Assembly: GCA_026014485.1 (NCBI GenBank)
Contig: JAOZIE010000002.1
Coordinates: 336,874 to 400,873, forward strand
DNA from: Candidatus Bathyarchaeota archaeon
Lineage (GTDB): Archaea; Thermoproteota; Bathyarchaeia; Bathyarchaeales; Bathycorpusculaceae
Direction: 5' to 3'
Length of the DNA stretch: 64,000 nucleotides
In this document: positions 1 through 8,255 of the stretch, piece by piece
Layout of the letters: the number at the start of each line of letters is the position of its first letter
How positions within the stretch are numbered: the stretch's first letter is position 1
Translations under genes and position numbers: made by a program
The notes under the pieces: generated by a model
What the model saw: only the letters and a program-made list of their open reading frames with translations
What the model was told of the DNA's origin: nothing
The model's database searches: none

Positions 1-82
1 TACCATAAAATCAAATCAAAAACCTTTTACCATAAAATCAAATCAAAAACCTTTTACCATAAAATCAAATCAAAAACCTTTT
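1..82. repeat. 27-bp tandem repeat, three identical units, cut by the window edge
   Basis: Three consecutive identical 27-bp units occupy 2-28, 29-55 and 56-82. Each begins ACCATAAAATC and ends AACCTTTT. Base 1 matches the last base of a preceding unit, so the array probably continues to the left. There are no spacers, so this is a direct tandem repeat and not a CRISPR array. Function is unknown; it could also mark an assembly edge. Confidence 0.9.
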
Positions 83-347
83 CCTTTTTTTGGGACTGAC
101 TGGCTGCTTTACTTGTATTCAACGCGCTGCCCATTTTGAGTTGAATAGCTTAGCAACACAGTTCATCATTGTAAATACTGCAGATAATCCCCGCTTGTTT
201 CCGTTATTACTTTAGTTATAAGCCTGGCATCAATAGTGTGTAGATGCTTAGGGTGTGTTTGCATGTTACCTTAAATGTTTGAATATCCTGTGATGGGTCA
301 AAGATTAACCTTTGAATGATGTATAGAACTTGGGGGAACCTGTTGAA
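83..347. other. Non-coding stretch between tandem repeat and SDR gene
   Basis: No credible gene is seen on either strand. A weak TATA-like AT patch near 208-218 could serve the downstream SDR gene. Reading frames here lack ribosome sites and recognisable protein composition. Confidence 0.4.
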
Positions 348-1342
348 ATGAAGCTGTTGATTACAGGTGCTTTTGGGAATATTGGCAAAGCGGTGATCGA
401 AGAAGCGTATACGCGGTGTCATGAGATAACCGTTTTTGAAGTAGCGAATGAAAAAACCCGAAAGAGCGCTCGGCATTATCGAAATAAGTTGAGTGAAGTA
501 GTTTTTGGGGATATTCGGAATTTTGAGTCTGTCAAAGATGCGGTTCAAAAATCTGAGGCTGTGATTCATCTTGCGGCGATAATTCCTCCGTTATCAAAAA
601 AGAATAGTGAACTCACAATGGATGTTAACTATGGAGGCACTGCAAATCTAATAGACGCCATCAAAGAGACGAACCGAAGTATCCCGCTTATTTTCACTTC
701 ATCAGCCAGCGTAATGGGGCCCACCCAACTTCAAAATAACCTCGTCGGCCGAAATGACCCCTTGGTTGTTACGGGAAATTATGAGGAATCAAAAATAAAA
801 TGTGAGGCGCTTCTCAACAATAACGTGGATAACTATCTTGTTTTTAGGCTTGCGGGGGTGCTTCCGACTTTTTCAGCACGGTCTGTTAAAGACGTTTTTC
901 CCCTGTTGGAAGAGATTTTTGACATGCACCCCGATATGCGTCTGGAGATGATAAGGGCTGAAGATGTCGCGACTGCGTTAGTTGCGGGGGCTGAAAAACT
1001 GAAATCGGGCAGCACTCCGAGAAATCAGGCGTATATTCTGGGGGCGGAGAAAAAAATGGTTGGCAACTCAGGGGGAAAGAGTTCTTATCCCTGTTTTTTG
1101 GGGTCTTCGCACTTGAGGTACCCGACCAAAAATACTTCACCCCAGACATCAACAGGTACCACTTAGACTGGTACGATACTAAAGAAGCCCAACAAGAATT
1201 CGATTTTCAGAATCATACACTTGACGAATACTTGAAACAATTACACAAGACATTCCAAATTTTCAAGCTACCCACCTGCTTATTTCGAAAAATCATCATG
1301 AAAAAACTTGTACAGATGTCGCCCTATTTCGAGCAATCCTGA
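348..1342 (+). pseudogene. NAD(P)-dependent epimerase/dehydratase (extended SDR), frameshifted at an A7 run
   Basis: The protein starts at ATG 348; a TTG at 330 would add six residues. It has the Rossmann motif TGAFGNIG (residues 6-13), the NAG-like HLAAIIPP, the Ser-bearing FTSSASVMG and the catalytic YxxxK (Y145-K149), as in extended SDR epimerases of nucleotide sugars. The first frame breaks into unrelated sequence after residue 236. Stepping back one base at the A7 run 1050-1056 opens a frame that reads NGWQLRGKEF and continues for 95 residues to TGA at 1340-1342. The joined product is about 331 residues, normal for the family. The cause may be a sequencing or assembly deletion, a real mutation, or programmed -1 slippage on A-AAA-AAA. 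The substrate cannot be told. Confidence 0.75.
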
Positions 1343-1470
1343 TAGAGCTACCACATTTGACCCCGTATGTGTAGTTGTTGCCGGTGATGAGCTTACGCCT
1401 GCCTGTAGATTAGTGAGTTTTGTAAGATTTTTTAAAGAAGTAACAGTAGAGTATAACGCGGCGTGCTAAC

Positions 1471-1719
1471 TTGAGAGTTAATTGGGTTGGCTTGATTTCA
1501 GCAGTTCTTATATTTGCAAGTTTGTTTTTACCGTGGTATTCAGCCACCTATTACCAGTTAGAAGGCGCCTTTCCTAATTTTGAAAAGGATTATTCGGTTA
1601 ATGCTGGATTTTCAATAACCTTTTTTGGAGTTAGTGGGTATGCCAATGGGATTACGCAAACGCTGTTTTTCCCGTACTGGTTCAGCGGGGCTGTCTCTGC
1701 GGTGCCTCAAAAAATCTAG
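1471..1719 (+). pseudogene. Truncated membrane protein, relative of the 58783-59349 protein
   Basis: An 82-residue frame with a TTG start and no good ribosome site. The N-terminal helix (NWVGLISAVLIFASLFLPWY) resembles the first helix of the 188-residue membrane protein at 58783-59349, which has NWIALAGG and SLFVPWW in the same places. The following extracellular part has similar spacing, but this copy stops where the second membrane helix should start. It is probably a decayed or truncated paralogue. Function is unknown. Confidence 0.4.
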
Positions 1720-1850
1720 GTGAACGAATAGCACAAATATAAGACTCACCTAAAGTTTAATTTTTGTCAGCAAAGAGCACACCTGATTTATGGCTTAGTT
1801 GCCGCCTTTTTTGTCTCAAAGATTATATCCAATTCATTACCACGTATTAA

Positions 1851-1874
1851 ATTACAAGACAAATATTTTGTAAT
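1851..1874. promoter_or_regulatory. Dyad upstream of secreted protease-like gene
   Basis: ATTACAA (1851-1857) and TTGTAAT (1868-1874) form a perfect 7-bp inverted repeat with a 10-bp AT-rich spacer, about 35 bp before the start of the 1909 gene. A ribosome site GAGGAGAG follows before the ATG. The position suits an operator or a promoter-embedded site. No regulator is identified. Confidence 0.35.
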
Positions 1875-1908
1875 GATATAGAAAACAAATATGTGAGGAG
1901 AGCATAAA

Positions 1909-2784
1909 ATGAACAAACGTTTTATACAAAAAGTTTCAATATTACTATTGCTGTCAATGTTTTGCTCCACACAATTAACAACCCTCAAAACAGCTAATGC
2001 TGATGACGCTTCTGTAACGTGGGGCATAACTGACTACGATGTTCGTCTCGAAGACGATGCATCAGAACACACTTGCACTTACATCCAAGACGCGTTTGAG
2101 GCCACATTCCAATATGAAAACTGCTCTAATTTTTATGGTAGTGCTACGCAAAGAGATTCATTCTACAGTACGATAGCCGATTTTGAAGATTACACCTTTG
2201 CAACGGTGTTTTACAAAGGCCACACCTTTTCATACTCTGAAGACGACCACACACATTACTTCATCTATGATAACGATTATTATAATTCAAGTGGAGGCTC
2301 AGATAGAATCATTGATCACGAGATTCACGGATACATCAATAATGAAAGGCATAAATTTGTCTTTTTGTGGTCTTGCTTCGTTGGTAACGAGATTGGAGAT
2401 ATAGACATAAACGGTCACAGTTGGGGTATGGCGACTTCCTGGTTTAACACAAATGATTTAGACGAAGATGGTACTGACTACTATTGCGAACCCTCAGGGC
2501 ATTGTTTCATTGGTTTTAGAAATGTCTCTATGCCTTTTGTTCACGAGACAGAATATCAATCCTGCAATTACGGCAATTTTTGTAGAACGTTCTATGACTA
2601 CGCATTAGATCCTGGAGCGTACACTATAAGACTTTCACTTTATTATGCTGCGTACGATACATTTGGGAAGTCTTACTGGGCATCACCACTGTATTTGGGA
2701 TACAATTACTACGCAGAAGGTCAATATTGGTACAGCAGAATGGAGGTTTACGGAGATGGAAATCTGGAGTTGCCTGATTTTTAG
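1909..2784 (+). CDS. Secreted clan-CD-like cysteine peptidase candidate (copy 1)
   Basis: 291 residues with an N-terminal signal peptide (about 1-31). A hydrophobic strand leading to a His (FATVFYKGH, H105) is followed 51 residues later by a second strand leading to a Cys (FVFLWSC, C156). This order and spacing are typical of clan CD peptidases such as clostripain, gingipain and caspases. No family is recognised outright, so catalysis is inference. The C-terminal half shares blocks with the inverted paralogue at 11933-12940: CFIGFRN against CYIGFQN, and WYSRMEVYG against WFNQMTVFG. It is rich in Tyr and Asp and is likely extracellular. The next gene, 12 bp downstream, is its probable partner. 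A good ribosome site (GAGGAGAG) precedes ATG 1909. Confidence 0.6.
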   Translation: MNKRFIQKVSILLLLSMFCSTQLTTLKTANADDASVTWGITDYDVRLEDDASEHTCTYIQDAFEATFQYENCSNFYGSATQRDSFYSTIADFEDYTFATVFYKGHTFSYSEDDHTHYFIYDNDYYNSSGGSDRIIDHEIHGYINNERHKFVFLWSCFVGNEIGDIDINGHSWGMATSWFNTNDLDEDGTDYYCEPSGHCFIGFRNVSMPFVHETEYQSCNYGNFCRTFYDYALDPGAYTIRLSLYYAAYDTFGKSYWASPLYLGYNYYAEGQYWYSRMEVYGDGNLELPDF

Positions 2785-2796
2785 GAGTGAAACACT

Positions 2797-3903
2797 ATGA
2801 AAAAGAAAAGATGCGTCATTTTGCTTTTCGCTATAACCTCAGCGATGTTGCTTCTGCAAGCACAGCCAGTGTTCTCTATCGAAGGTACATCTGCTCCGGA
2901 TGAAGCATTGGTTTTCGGGAGGGACATTGTTCAACTTGATTTGAAAAAATACAATGCAACAATGGTTGCAAACTCCGTGCGTTATCCAACCCATTTAGCT
3001 GGATTAGCTGAAGAAGATGTTGTGTACCTACTCGAAACTGACGGCAGTAAATTAGAGTGGGCCTGCGCATTCATAAATGGCAGTTTGGCTCATTGTGGTC
3101 TATTTATTAACGAAGGATCGCCGTTTTTCATGGACGCCCAACAAAACGGAATTACCAGCAAATCAAAAGACATATTGCAGAAATATGAAACGTACACAAC
3201 TTCACAAAACATTGGACAGCCACACGAGTTGGATACCATGAAAGAAACGCTTGATATGTTTGAGGCAACCAAAAGCAACGAAATAACCATAGGAAACGTC
3301 GTACTCAAAGTAGCTACTGAGAAGAATTTCACCAGCTTTCAATGGAATAACATTATAGACGGAGTTCCCTTTCCAAGCATAACACTCGAATTCAGAGACG
3401 GAATCTTTTGCGGGTTAGGAGACATTTGGAAATATTACACAATAGGAAATACAAACATTAATATAACAAAAGAAGCAGCCATTCAGATAGCTCTGGAACA
3501 TCTCAAGAATTTTACATGGGAAGTTGGAGATGCTGAGGTAACAGAATTCAATGTAATAGAAGAACCACTTACTGCAGAGTTGTTTACGACAAAATGTAAA
3601 GAACCCTTGACGCTAAGCCCCTATTGGCGAATTGAACTACCTCTCGACAAGACCTACCCCGGTCAAGTTACATTCATTTCGCTCGCAATTTGGGCTGATA
3701 CGGGAATCATTGAATCATGTATTCCAGTGGGCGGTGGAGGAGTTCCATATGAAGACAACAACGAAAGTGCATTGCCAACTCAAACGCAAGCAGACACAAC
3801 ACCATCACAGGTAAACATTGACGGGCTGATAATTGTGGTGATAAGTGCAGCAGTTGTTATAAGCATTTCAGTGTTGACTATTAAGAAAAAACATAAACCA
3901 TAA
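2797..3903 (+). CDS. Membrane-anchored extracellular protein with PepSY-like region (copy 1)
   Basis: 368 residues with a signal peptide (about 1-28), a large extracellular region and a C-terminal helix (about 343-362) ending in KKKHKP, so it is anchored with the bulk outside. The segment around 222-242 (NITKEAAIQIALEHLKNF) looks like a PepSY helix, and the stretch to about 308 has the following strands. Several N-glycosylation sequons are present. It is a paralogue of the 10737-11918 protein: EPLTLSPYW aligns with NPLTLYPLW and LAIWADTGII with VGVWGDTKEI. PepSY domains often act as protease propeptides or inhibitors, so it may control the upstream protease-like protein. That role is inference. 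GGAGTG precedes the ATG. Confidence 0.6.
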   Translation: MKKKRCVILLFAITSAMLLLQAQPVFSIEGTSAPDEALVFGRDIVQLDLKKYNATMVANSVRYPTHLAGLAEEDVVYLLETDGSKLEWACAFINGSLAHCGLFINEGSPFFMDAQQNGITSKSKDILQKYETYTTSQNIGQPHELDTMKETLDMFEATKSNEITIGNVVLKVATEKNFTSFQWNNIIDGVPFPSITLEFRDGIFCGLGDIWKYYTIGNTNINITKEAAIQIALEHLKNFTWEVGDAEVTEFNVIEEPLTAELFTTKCKEPLTLSPYWRIELPLDKTYPGQVTFISLAIWADTGIIESCIPVGGGGVPYEDNNESALPTQTQADTTPSQVNIDGLIIVVISAAVVISISVLTIKKKHKP

Positions 3904-3963
3904 CCTCTTCTTTTTGTGAATATTTATTTGGTTTGGTAGCGATAATATGGCCTGTAAATTAAA

Positions 3964-5310
3964 ATGATGAACGTTTCCAAAAACCTGAAATTTTTTGTGC
4001 CGGCATTATTTATAATTATGATTCTTTTTCCCGCAACCCCCGATGTTAAGGGACACGTTACCGTGATAATAAACGCGGATGGTACAGTCGATGGAACTAA
4101 CCTATTTCAGGTTAGCGGAGAAACCTACAGATTCACCGACAACATTAACGCTCCAATTATTGTGAAAAAAGATAACACTATAATTGACGGCGCGGGCTTC
4201 GTCCTTCAGGGTGACGGAGTTGGAACTGGGATAGAACTGAAATTGAGAAATAATGTCACAGTTAGAAATGCGACAATTACGAATTTTAATTTAGCAGTAA
4301 ATCTGTGGGAAGCAACTAAAATAACCTTAAGTAACAATAGTTTCATTGAAAACAATCGCAGTTTAAGTGTTTCAACGATTGCTGATCCTCAATTGTCAAC
4401 GTTTATGCATGACATAGATGATTCAAACAGGGTAAATGACAAACCTATCTACTACCTAGTTAATAGGCAAGACATGACAGTTCCACTCGACGCGGGGGAA
4501 ATTGTTCTAATAAACTGCACGCGTATGATTATTCAAAGCATAAACTTGACCAACAACGAACACGGAATCTTGCTTGTATACACAACAAACTCACTAATAG
4601 TTAATAATTGTATCACAAACGCTATGGAAGGCGTTTCTCTTTGGGAATCTCATAATAACACCATTGTAGAAAATCAGATTACAGAAAGCAGCGAGGGCAT
4701 CTATCTTCGTTCTGCACAAAACAACACGGTTCTCGGAAATAACATAACAAACAACTGGTCAGGTATTCGTCTGGAGGATTCTTCTATCGCCACAATTATT
4801 GGGAACAACTTGTTTAACAACACGCGCGCAATCTATTGTTATTTCTCATCAACTAACACCATCGCCAGCAACAACATTGAACGCAATTCGTGCGGGATAT
4901 ACTTTGTCACCTCTTCATTCAGCATTTTCTATGCAAACAATTTCACCGAGAATATTCAAATCGTTGATGACATGTACGGAACGGTGCCATCAAACGCCTT
5001 GAAACCCTCAGTAAACTTTTGGGACAATGGCAAAGAAGGAAATTATTGGAGTGATTATCAGGTAAAATACCCTGATGCCTCTGAAACAGATAACACAGAT
5101 ATCTGGAACACCCCTTACGTGATTAATGTAAACAATACTGACAATTATCCATTGGTGAACCCCCCTTACACATCTTCAGTAACACCTGCACCCATACCAT
5201 CTCCATCAATACCCGAATTCACCGCCCTCACGATCATTTTTACAATCTGTGCACTAACAACAATTATAACCCTTAAGGTGGCGCTATACAAAAATAAACA
5301 ACCTAAATAA
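3964..5310 (+). CDS. Secreted NosD-like right-handed beta-helix protein with C-terminal anchor
   Basis: 448 residues with a signal peptide (about 1-30). The middle (about 60-340) consists of repeating short strands rich in Asn, such as NNSFIENNRS, ENQITESSEG and GNNITNNWSG. This is the signature of parallel beta-helix repeats in NosD/CASH proteins that bind or cleave carbohydrates. The C-terminus has a Pro/Ser-rich linker, then IPEF, a hydrophobic helix and a basic tail, an anchor also seen in the Kelch protein at 13183-14355. It is likely displayed on the cell surface. The substrate is unknown. The spacing of about 60 bp from the previous gene allows co-transcription. Confidence 0.75.
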   Translation: MMNVSKNLKFFVPALFIIMILFPATPDVKGHVTVIINADGTVDGTNLFQVSGETYRFTDNINAPIIVKKDNTIIDGAGFVLQGDGVGTGIELKLRNNVTVRNATITNFNLAVNLWEATKITLSNNSFIENNRSLSVSTIADPQLSTFMHDIDDSNRVNDKPIYYLVNRQDMTVPLDAGEIVLINCTRMIIQSINLTNNEHGILLVYTTNSLIVNNCITNAMEGVSLWESHNNTIVENQITESSEGIYLRSAQNNTVLGNNITNNWSGIRLEDSSIATIIGNNLFNNTRAIYCYFSSTNTIASNNIERNSCGIYFVTSSFSIFYANNFTENIQIVDDMYGTVPSNALKPSVNFWDNGKEGNYWSDYQVKYPDASETDNTDIWNTPYVINVNNTDNYPLVNPPYTSSVTPAPIPSPSIPEFTALTIIFTICALTTIITLKVALYKNKQPK

Positions 5311-5390
5311 CCTAAAGTTAAGCATCTTTGAGGCCTCACCCATAAGGGGGTGCTTTGACTGAACTGGAGTGGTGCAGTCTATAGGGCGCG

Positions 5391-5420
5391 TCGCGCGTAG
5401 CGCGCGTTGGATTTCTTTTT
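5391..5420 (+). terminator. Possible GC hairpin and T-run after the beta-helix gene
   Basis: CGCGC (5392-5396) and GCGCG (5400-5404) can form a short stem, followed by a T-rich stretch at 5411-5420. Archaeal termination mainly needs the T-run, so this is only a candidate 3' end for the gene ending at 5310. The GC alternation is unusual for the surrounding AT-rich DNA. Confidence 0.25.
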
Positions 5421-5693
5421 AGAGAAGTGTGTTTCAATCTTTTGGGTATTTGGTTGGTTGCTGTGTTATAGATTGGGGCCTCTCTTATTCTTTGCAAGCT
5501 TATAAAACGAAGCTAAGAGCATCGTATAATTATTTTAAACAATGATTAGTGCCATGTTTAATGCAGTTTCGGTTGAGCCAAGAAGAATGGTATAAACGCC
5601 AAACAATAATGCCAGTGGGGCTGTGTCTGAAAATGCTGAAAGCAATAGAAAATTTTTTGTTATATTGTCTGTGACGGAGCTTACGTTGTTTGT
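5421..5693. other. Intergenic region before RNase P RNA 3' end
   Basis: No gene is supported. A TATA-like CTTATAAAAC lies at about 5499-5508. A 36-residue minus-strand frame (5535-5645) has one hydrophobic segment but no ribosome site. It lies just 3' of the RNase P RNA. Confidence 0.35.
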
Positions 5694-6012
5694 GGGCTTG
5701 GCGTGTTGGTTGTAACCCGCCTTTTGTTTTTGTTTGTGGCATTCGGCTAATCGGGCTACCCGCGCCTTCCGGTAGAGTCTTCATTGGCGCCTGTTTGCCC
5801 TTTCCACTTGCAGGACAGCCGTTTCACCGTTTCCGCCTTGGCGCACTCTGCGTCTTAAACGCGTCATAGACAAGTCCAAGGGGACGTTTCGTTTCTGCTC
5901 TGTTGCCAAGCCTCTCGGCTTCCCCCGAGGGGGTGCAATTCTACTCGTGGGCGGAGTTTCCTCAGTCCCTTCACATTCGGGGACCGATAGCCACACACCA
6001 ACTCGCCAGCCC
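5694..6012 (-). ncRNA. rnpB: RNase P RNA, archaeal
   Basis: About 319 nt forming the catalytic RNA of RNase P, which removes tRNA 5' leaders. The ends are set by P1: GGGCUGGCGAGUUGG at the 5' end pairs with CCAACACGCCAAGCCC at the 3' end, with one bulge and one A-A mismatch. The CR-I motif GACUGAGGAAACUCCGCC is present. Its AACUCCGCC pairs with GGCGGGUU near the 3' end to make P4, leaving one bulged U, the universally conserved feature of this RNA. The CR-IV-like GGAAAGGGCAAACAGGCGC lies between them. A TATA box sits about 27 nt upstream of the 5' end. Protein-like frames over this stretch are shadows. Confidence 0.94.
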
Positions 6013-6035
6013 AACCAAAACAAAGCGGGCAGGCA

Positions 6036-6045
6036 GATAAATATA
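6036..6045 (-). promoter_or_regulatory. TATA box of RNase P RNA
   Basis: On the minus strand the sequence reads GTATATTTAT. It is centred about 27 nt upstream of position 6012, the predicted RNA 5' end, which is the usual archaeal TATA-to-start distance. It lies between the stop of the GNAT gene (6070) and the RNA. Confidence 0.6.
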
Positions 6046-6069
6046 CCCACCCAACATAGGTTAAACAGG

Positions 6070-6609
6070 TTATTCTTTCCAGTGTTCAGGTTTATTGAGT
6101 GCATCACAGCAGGTGACGTTGCCAGAAACAGAGCCAATGATGTTTGGGCGAAGTGCCTGCACCATCCATGCGTCTGCGTCTTTTTCAGGGATTGGGTAGG
6201 GCGCTTTGAAACCGAGTTTTCCGGCGGGGACAAATCCGTGTCGGGGATAATATGAGGGGTGCCCAAGCACAAACACTAAGTCCACACCGCTTTTTGATTG
6301 AAGCTCTAAGCCCCTACGGATAAGGCTACCCCCGACGCCCCGTTTTTGAAATTTCGGCATAACTGCCAAAGGCGCCAAAATCGAAACCACAACAGAGGGA
6401 GCATTAACAAGGTGAGCATTAGTGAATAGTATGTGCCCTGCAAGCGTATTCTCAGCAAAAGCCAAAAGAGACAGAAAGGGACGGGCGGTAGGGTCACCCA
6501 GCATGTCCCGTGTGAGATCCGCTTCTTTGGGGTAGCTGAAGGCTTCAAACTCAACTTTGAGTACCTCGTTAAGGTCGACAGGAGTTGTTTCACGAATATA
6601 CATCTGCAT
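6070..6609 (-). CDS. GNAT family N-acetyltransferase
   Basis: 179 residues. The N-terminus MYIRETTPVDLNEVLKVEFE is a typical GNAT opening. The acetyl-CoA-binding loop is LAVMPKFQKRGVGGSLIRRG (about residues 81-100), carrying the Q/RxxGxG signature. It ends with VFVLGHPSYYPRHGF, the block found in YhbS/COG3153-type predicted acetyltransferases. The substrate is not predictable. It is a single gene transcribed towards the RNase P RNA. The last residues after about 150 may be less conserved. Confidence 0.85.
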   Translation of the reverse strand: MQMYIRETTPVDLNEVLKVEFEAFSYPKEADLTRDMLGDPTARPFLSLLAFAENTLAGHILFTNAHLVNAPSVVVSILAPLAVMPKFQKRGVGGSLIRRGLELQSKSGVDLVFVLGHPSYYPRHGFVPAGKLGFKAPYPIPEKDADAWMVQALRPNIIGSVSGNVTCCDALNKPEHWKE

Positions 6610-7022
6610 GCATGCGCACTAACCACTTGTTTCTCTGCATCCCATTAGAAACCACCCCTTATATAATGGAACACAAACACACCAAACAGAACCCACATCA
6701 ACAACCATCCAAAACACAAAAACACGAAAATAACAAAGTTCTACAAACAAAGCCACAAACCAAAAAAGACAAAATACAAAAAACACACCCAACCAACAAA
6801 CCTAACCCACCAAAACAACAAACTGCCAAACATGCACTGCCCCAATTTTGTCCAAATCCACCCAATTCCACCCGTTTTTGGACGCAAGAAAAACCCAAAA
6901 CAAACGCAGAAACAAAAAAGCAACCTGCTGCAAAGCCCACAAAAAGATAGAGGGGGAGGGTACACGGTACAGTGCACATCAGAGGCGTAAGCGTTAACTA
7001 TTTGCAGACCCCTAAAGGCACC
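6610..7022. other. Strand-asymmetric A/C-rich intergenic tract
   Basis: About 300 bp (roughly 6655-6950) is very rich in A and C on the plus strand, with almost no G or T. A TATA-like TTATATAA lies at 6659-6666. A 121-residue plus-strand frame (6585-6950) is simply the translation of this low-complexity DNA (Lys, Pro, Thr, Gln only) and is not supported as a gene. It could be a long 5' leader of the kinase gene. No other feature is seen. Confidence 0.45.
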
Positions 7023-7607
7023 ATGAGTAAACGCGTCATCCTCGTCACGGGAACCCCCGCAGTCGGCAAATCCACTCTCGCCACAAAACTTGCCCAGCAG
7101 CTAAACGGGCAATACATTAACCTGACGGAGCTCGCCAAAACAGGGCACCTAACGCTCAGCGAAGACAAGCAGAGGAACACCACCGTAATTGATGAGGCTA
7201 AAATGCGCCGCGAACTCAAAACCATCATAAACAGGGCAGAAACAGACCTTGTAATCGATGGACACTACGCAGCCGCCGTCACCCCCAAAACCGCGGTAAC
7301 CCACGTTTTCGTGCTCAGACGCAACCCCCAACAACTACAGGAAATCATGCAAAAACGAGGCTACAGCCAAACCAAGCAACAGGAAAACGCGGAAGCCGAA
7401 ATCCTAGACGTCTGCCTTGTGGAAGCCCTGCAGAAGCAGCCAACCGCCAGAGTCTGCGAAATCGACGCCACAAACAAAACCCCAACCGAAGTCTTAACCG
7501 AAGCCATAGAAATCATCGAGAAAAAACGACCGTGCCAAGCAAACGGCGTGGACTGGCTGGGAAAACTGGAACGCGAAGGAAAACTCGACCAATACCTAAA
7601 AACCTAG
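7023..7607 (+). CDS. Adenylate kinase AK6/Fap7-like P-loop kinase
   Basis: 194 residues from ATG 7023; an upstream GTG at 6972 would extend it by 17 residues. The P-loop GTPAVGKST sits near the N-terminus, followed by the family's short NMP-binding region and DGHYAAAV, where AK6 proteins have DGHL/HLVDCD-like blocks. The C-terminal part includes WLGKLEREGKLDQYL, seen in archaeal members. Fap7/AK6 proteins are broad-specificity NMP kinases and ATPases that act with ribosomal protein uS11 in small-subunit maturation. That role here is by family. Ribosome-site strength does not decide between the starts; the P-loop position favours 7023. Confidence 0.85.
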   Translation: MSKRVILVTGTPAVGKSTLATKLAQQLNGQYINLTELAKTGHLTLSEDKQRNTTVIDEAKMRRELKTIINRAETDLVIDGHYAAAVTPKTAVTHVFVLRRNPQQLQEIMQKRGYSQTKQQENAEAEILDVCLVEALQKQPTARVCEIDATNKTPTEVLTEAIEIIEKKRPCQANGVDWLGKLEREGKLDQYLKT

Positions 7608-7619
7608 CCGCACAGCGCA

Positions 7620-8045
7620 TCAGCGAAAACTTGTCTTCAGCTTGTGTTTGGTTAGAAGCATGATTTTGCGTCTGTTTGAGTAGGATTTGGCGTGGTCACT
7701 GAATTTCTCACCTATCATAATGGGGTTAGGCATCTTCACATCCGCCGAAGCGGTATCTAACCCGATAATCACGTTAACGCCGATTGTGCGGTTCCAATCA
7801 CGCACCCAAACCACCTGCTCATCTCGACCCTTCTGCACAACCAAGTCGAACTGCCGCAGAATCCCGCTGTCACCCTCCACGCTCACCGCTTTCCCCTTCA
7901 CGATGAAACCTTCCTTCTTAAAGTAAGTAACAGCAAGATCAATCAAACCCTGATTCAACCTGCGTCTCTCAACCCCACTCAAAGCAAACTCTCCGCCAAT
8001 ACTGTTATCTAACTGAACGTGGAAAAGGCTTTCGCTAGAAGGCAC
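7620..8045 (-). CDS. Conserved hypothetical protein, possible PD-(D/E)XK-like fold
   Basis: 141 residues with a GTG start at 8045. The middle reads QFDLVVQKG, then VVWVRDWNRTIGVNVI, resembling the Asp and the strand carrying E/D-x-K in restriction-endonuclease-like domains. The expected E-x-K is replaced by D-W-N-R, so nuclease activity is doubtful. No family is recognised with confidence. The gene diverges from the zinc-ribbon gene with only six bases between the two starts, so the two promoters must overlap or one message is leaderless. Confidence 0.5.
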   Translation of the reverse strand: MPSSESLFHVQLDNSIGGEFALSGVERRRLNQGLIDLAVTYFKKEGFIVKGKAVSVEGDSGILRQFDLVVQKGRDEQVVWVRDWNRTIGVNVIIGLDTASADVKMPNPIMIGEKFSDHAKSYSNRRKIMLLTKHKLKTSFR

Positions 8046-8051
8046 AAAAAA

Positions 8052-8255
8052 ATGGCCCCCACATGTATCTACGAATGCCCCAACTGCAACGGATTAATGC
8101 TTGCCACAGAAAAACAGAAAACACGCACCTGCCCATACTGCAGCAAACGCATAAAACTAAACAAAGCAAAATGCCTCGCCTCAGCAAAAGACGCCTTCCA
8201 AGCATCCTTCATGCTCAAAAAAATCAAAACCCAAAAACAAAGCAACCTTTCTTGA
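8052..8255 (+). CDS. Small zinc-ribbon protein, DUF1922-like
   Basis: 67 residues from ATG 8052. Two CxxC knuckles, CPNC and CPYC about 18 residues apart, form a zinc ribbon. They are followed by a basic stretch SKRIKLNKAK and a Lys-rich tail. Archaeal DUF1922-type proteins have this size and layout. An in-frame start at 8019 would overlap the divergent gene and is less likely. Nucleic-acid binding is plausible but not shown. It ends one base before the convergent Toprim gene stop. Confidence 0.7.
   Translation: MAPTCIYECPNCNGLMLATEKQKTRTCPYCSKRIKLNKAKCLASAKDAFQASFMLKKIKTQKQSNLS

Noticed and set aside
1-82. CRISPR array
   Set aside because: The units are joined directly with no spacers.
5535-5645. 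36-residue minus-strand hydrophobic ORF beyond the RNase P RNA
   Set aside because: No ribosome site, TTG start and no homologue recognised; it may be chance.
5530-6272. Long minus-strand reading frames of 84 and 163 residues
   Set aside because: They lie across the RNase P RNA helices and their translation has no protein features.
6585-6950. 121-residue plus-strand ORF
   Set aside because: It is a translation of the A/C-rich low-complexity tract and has no ribosome site.
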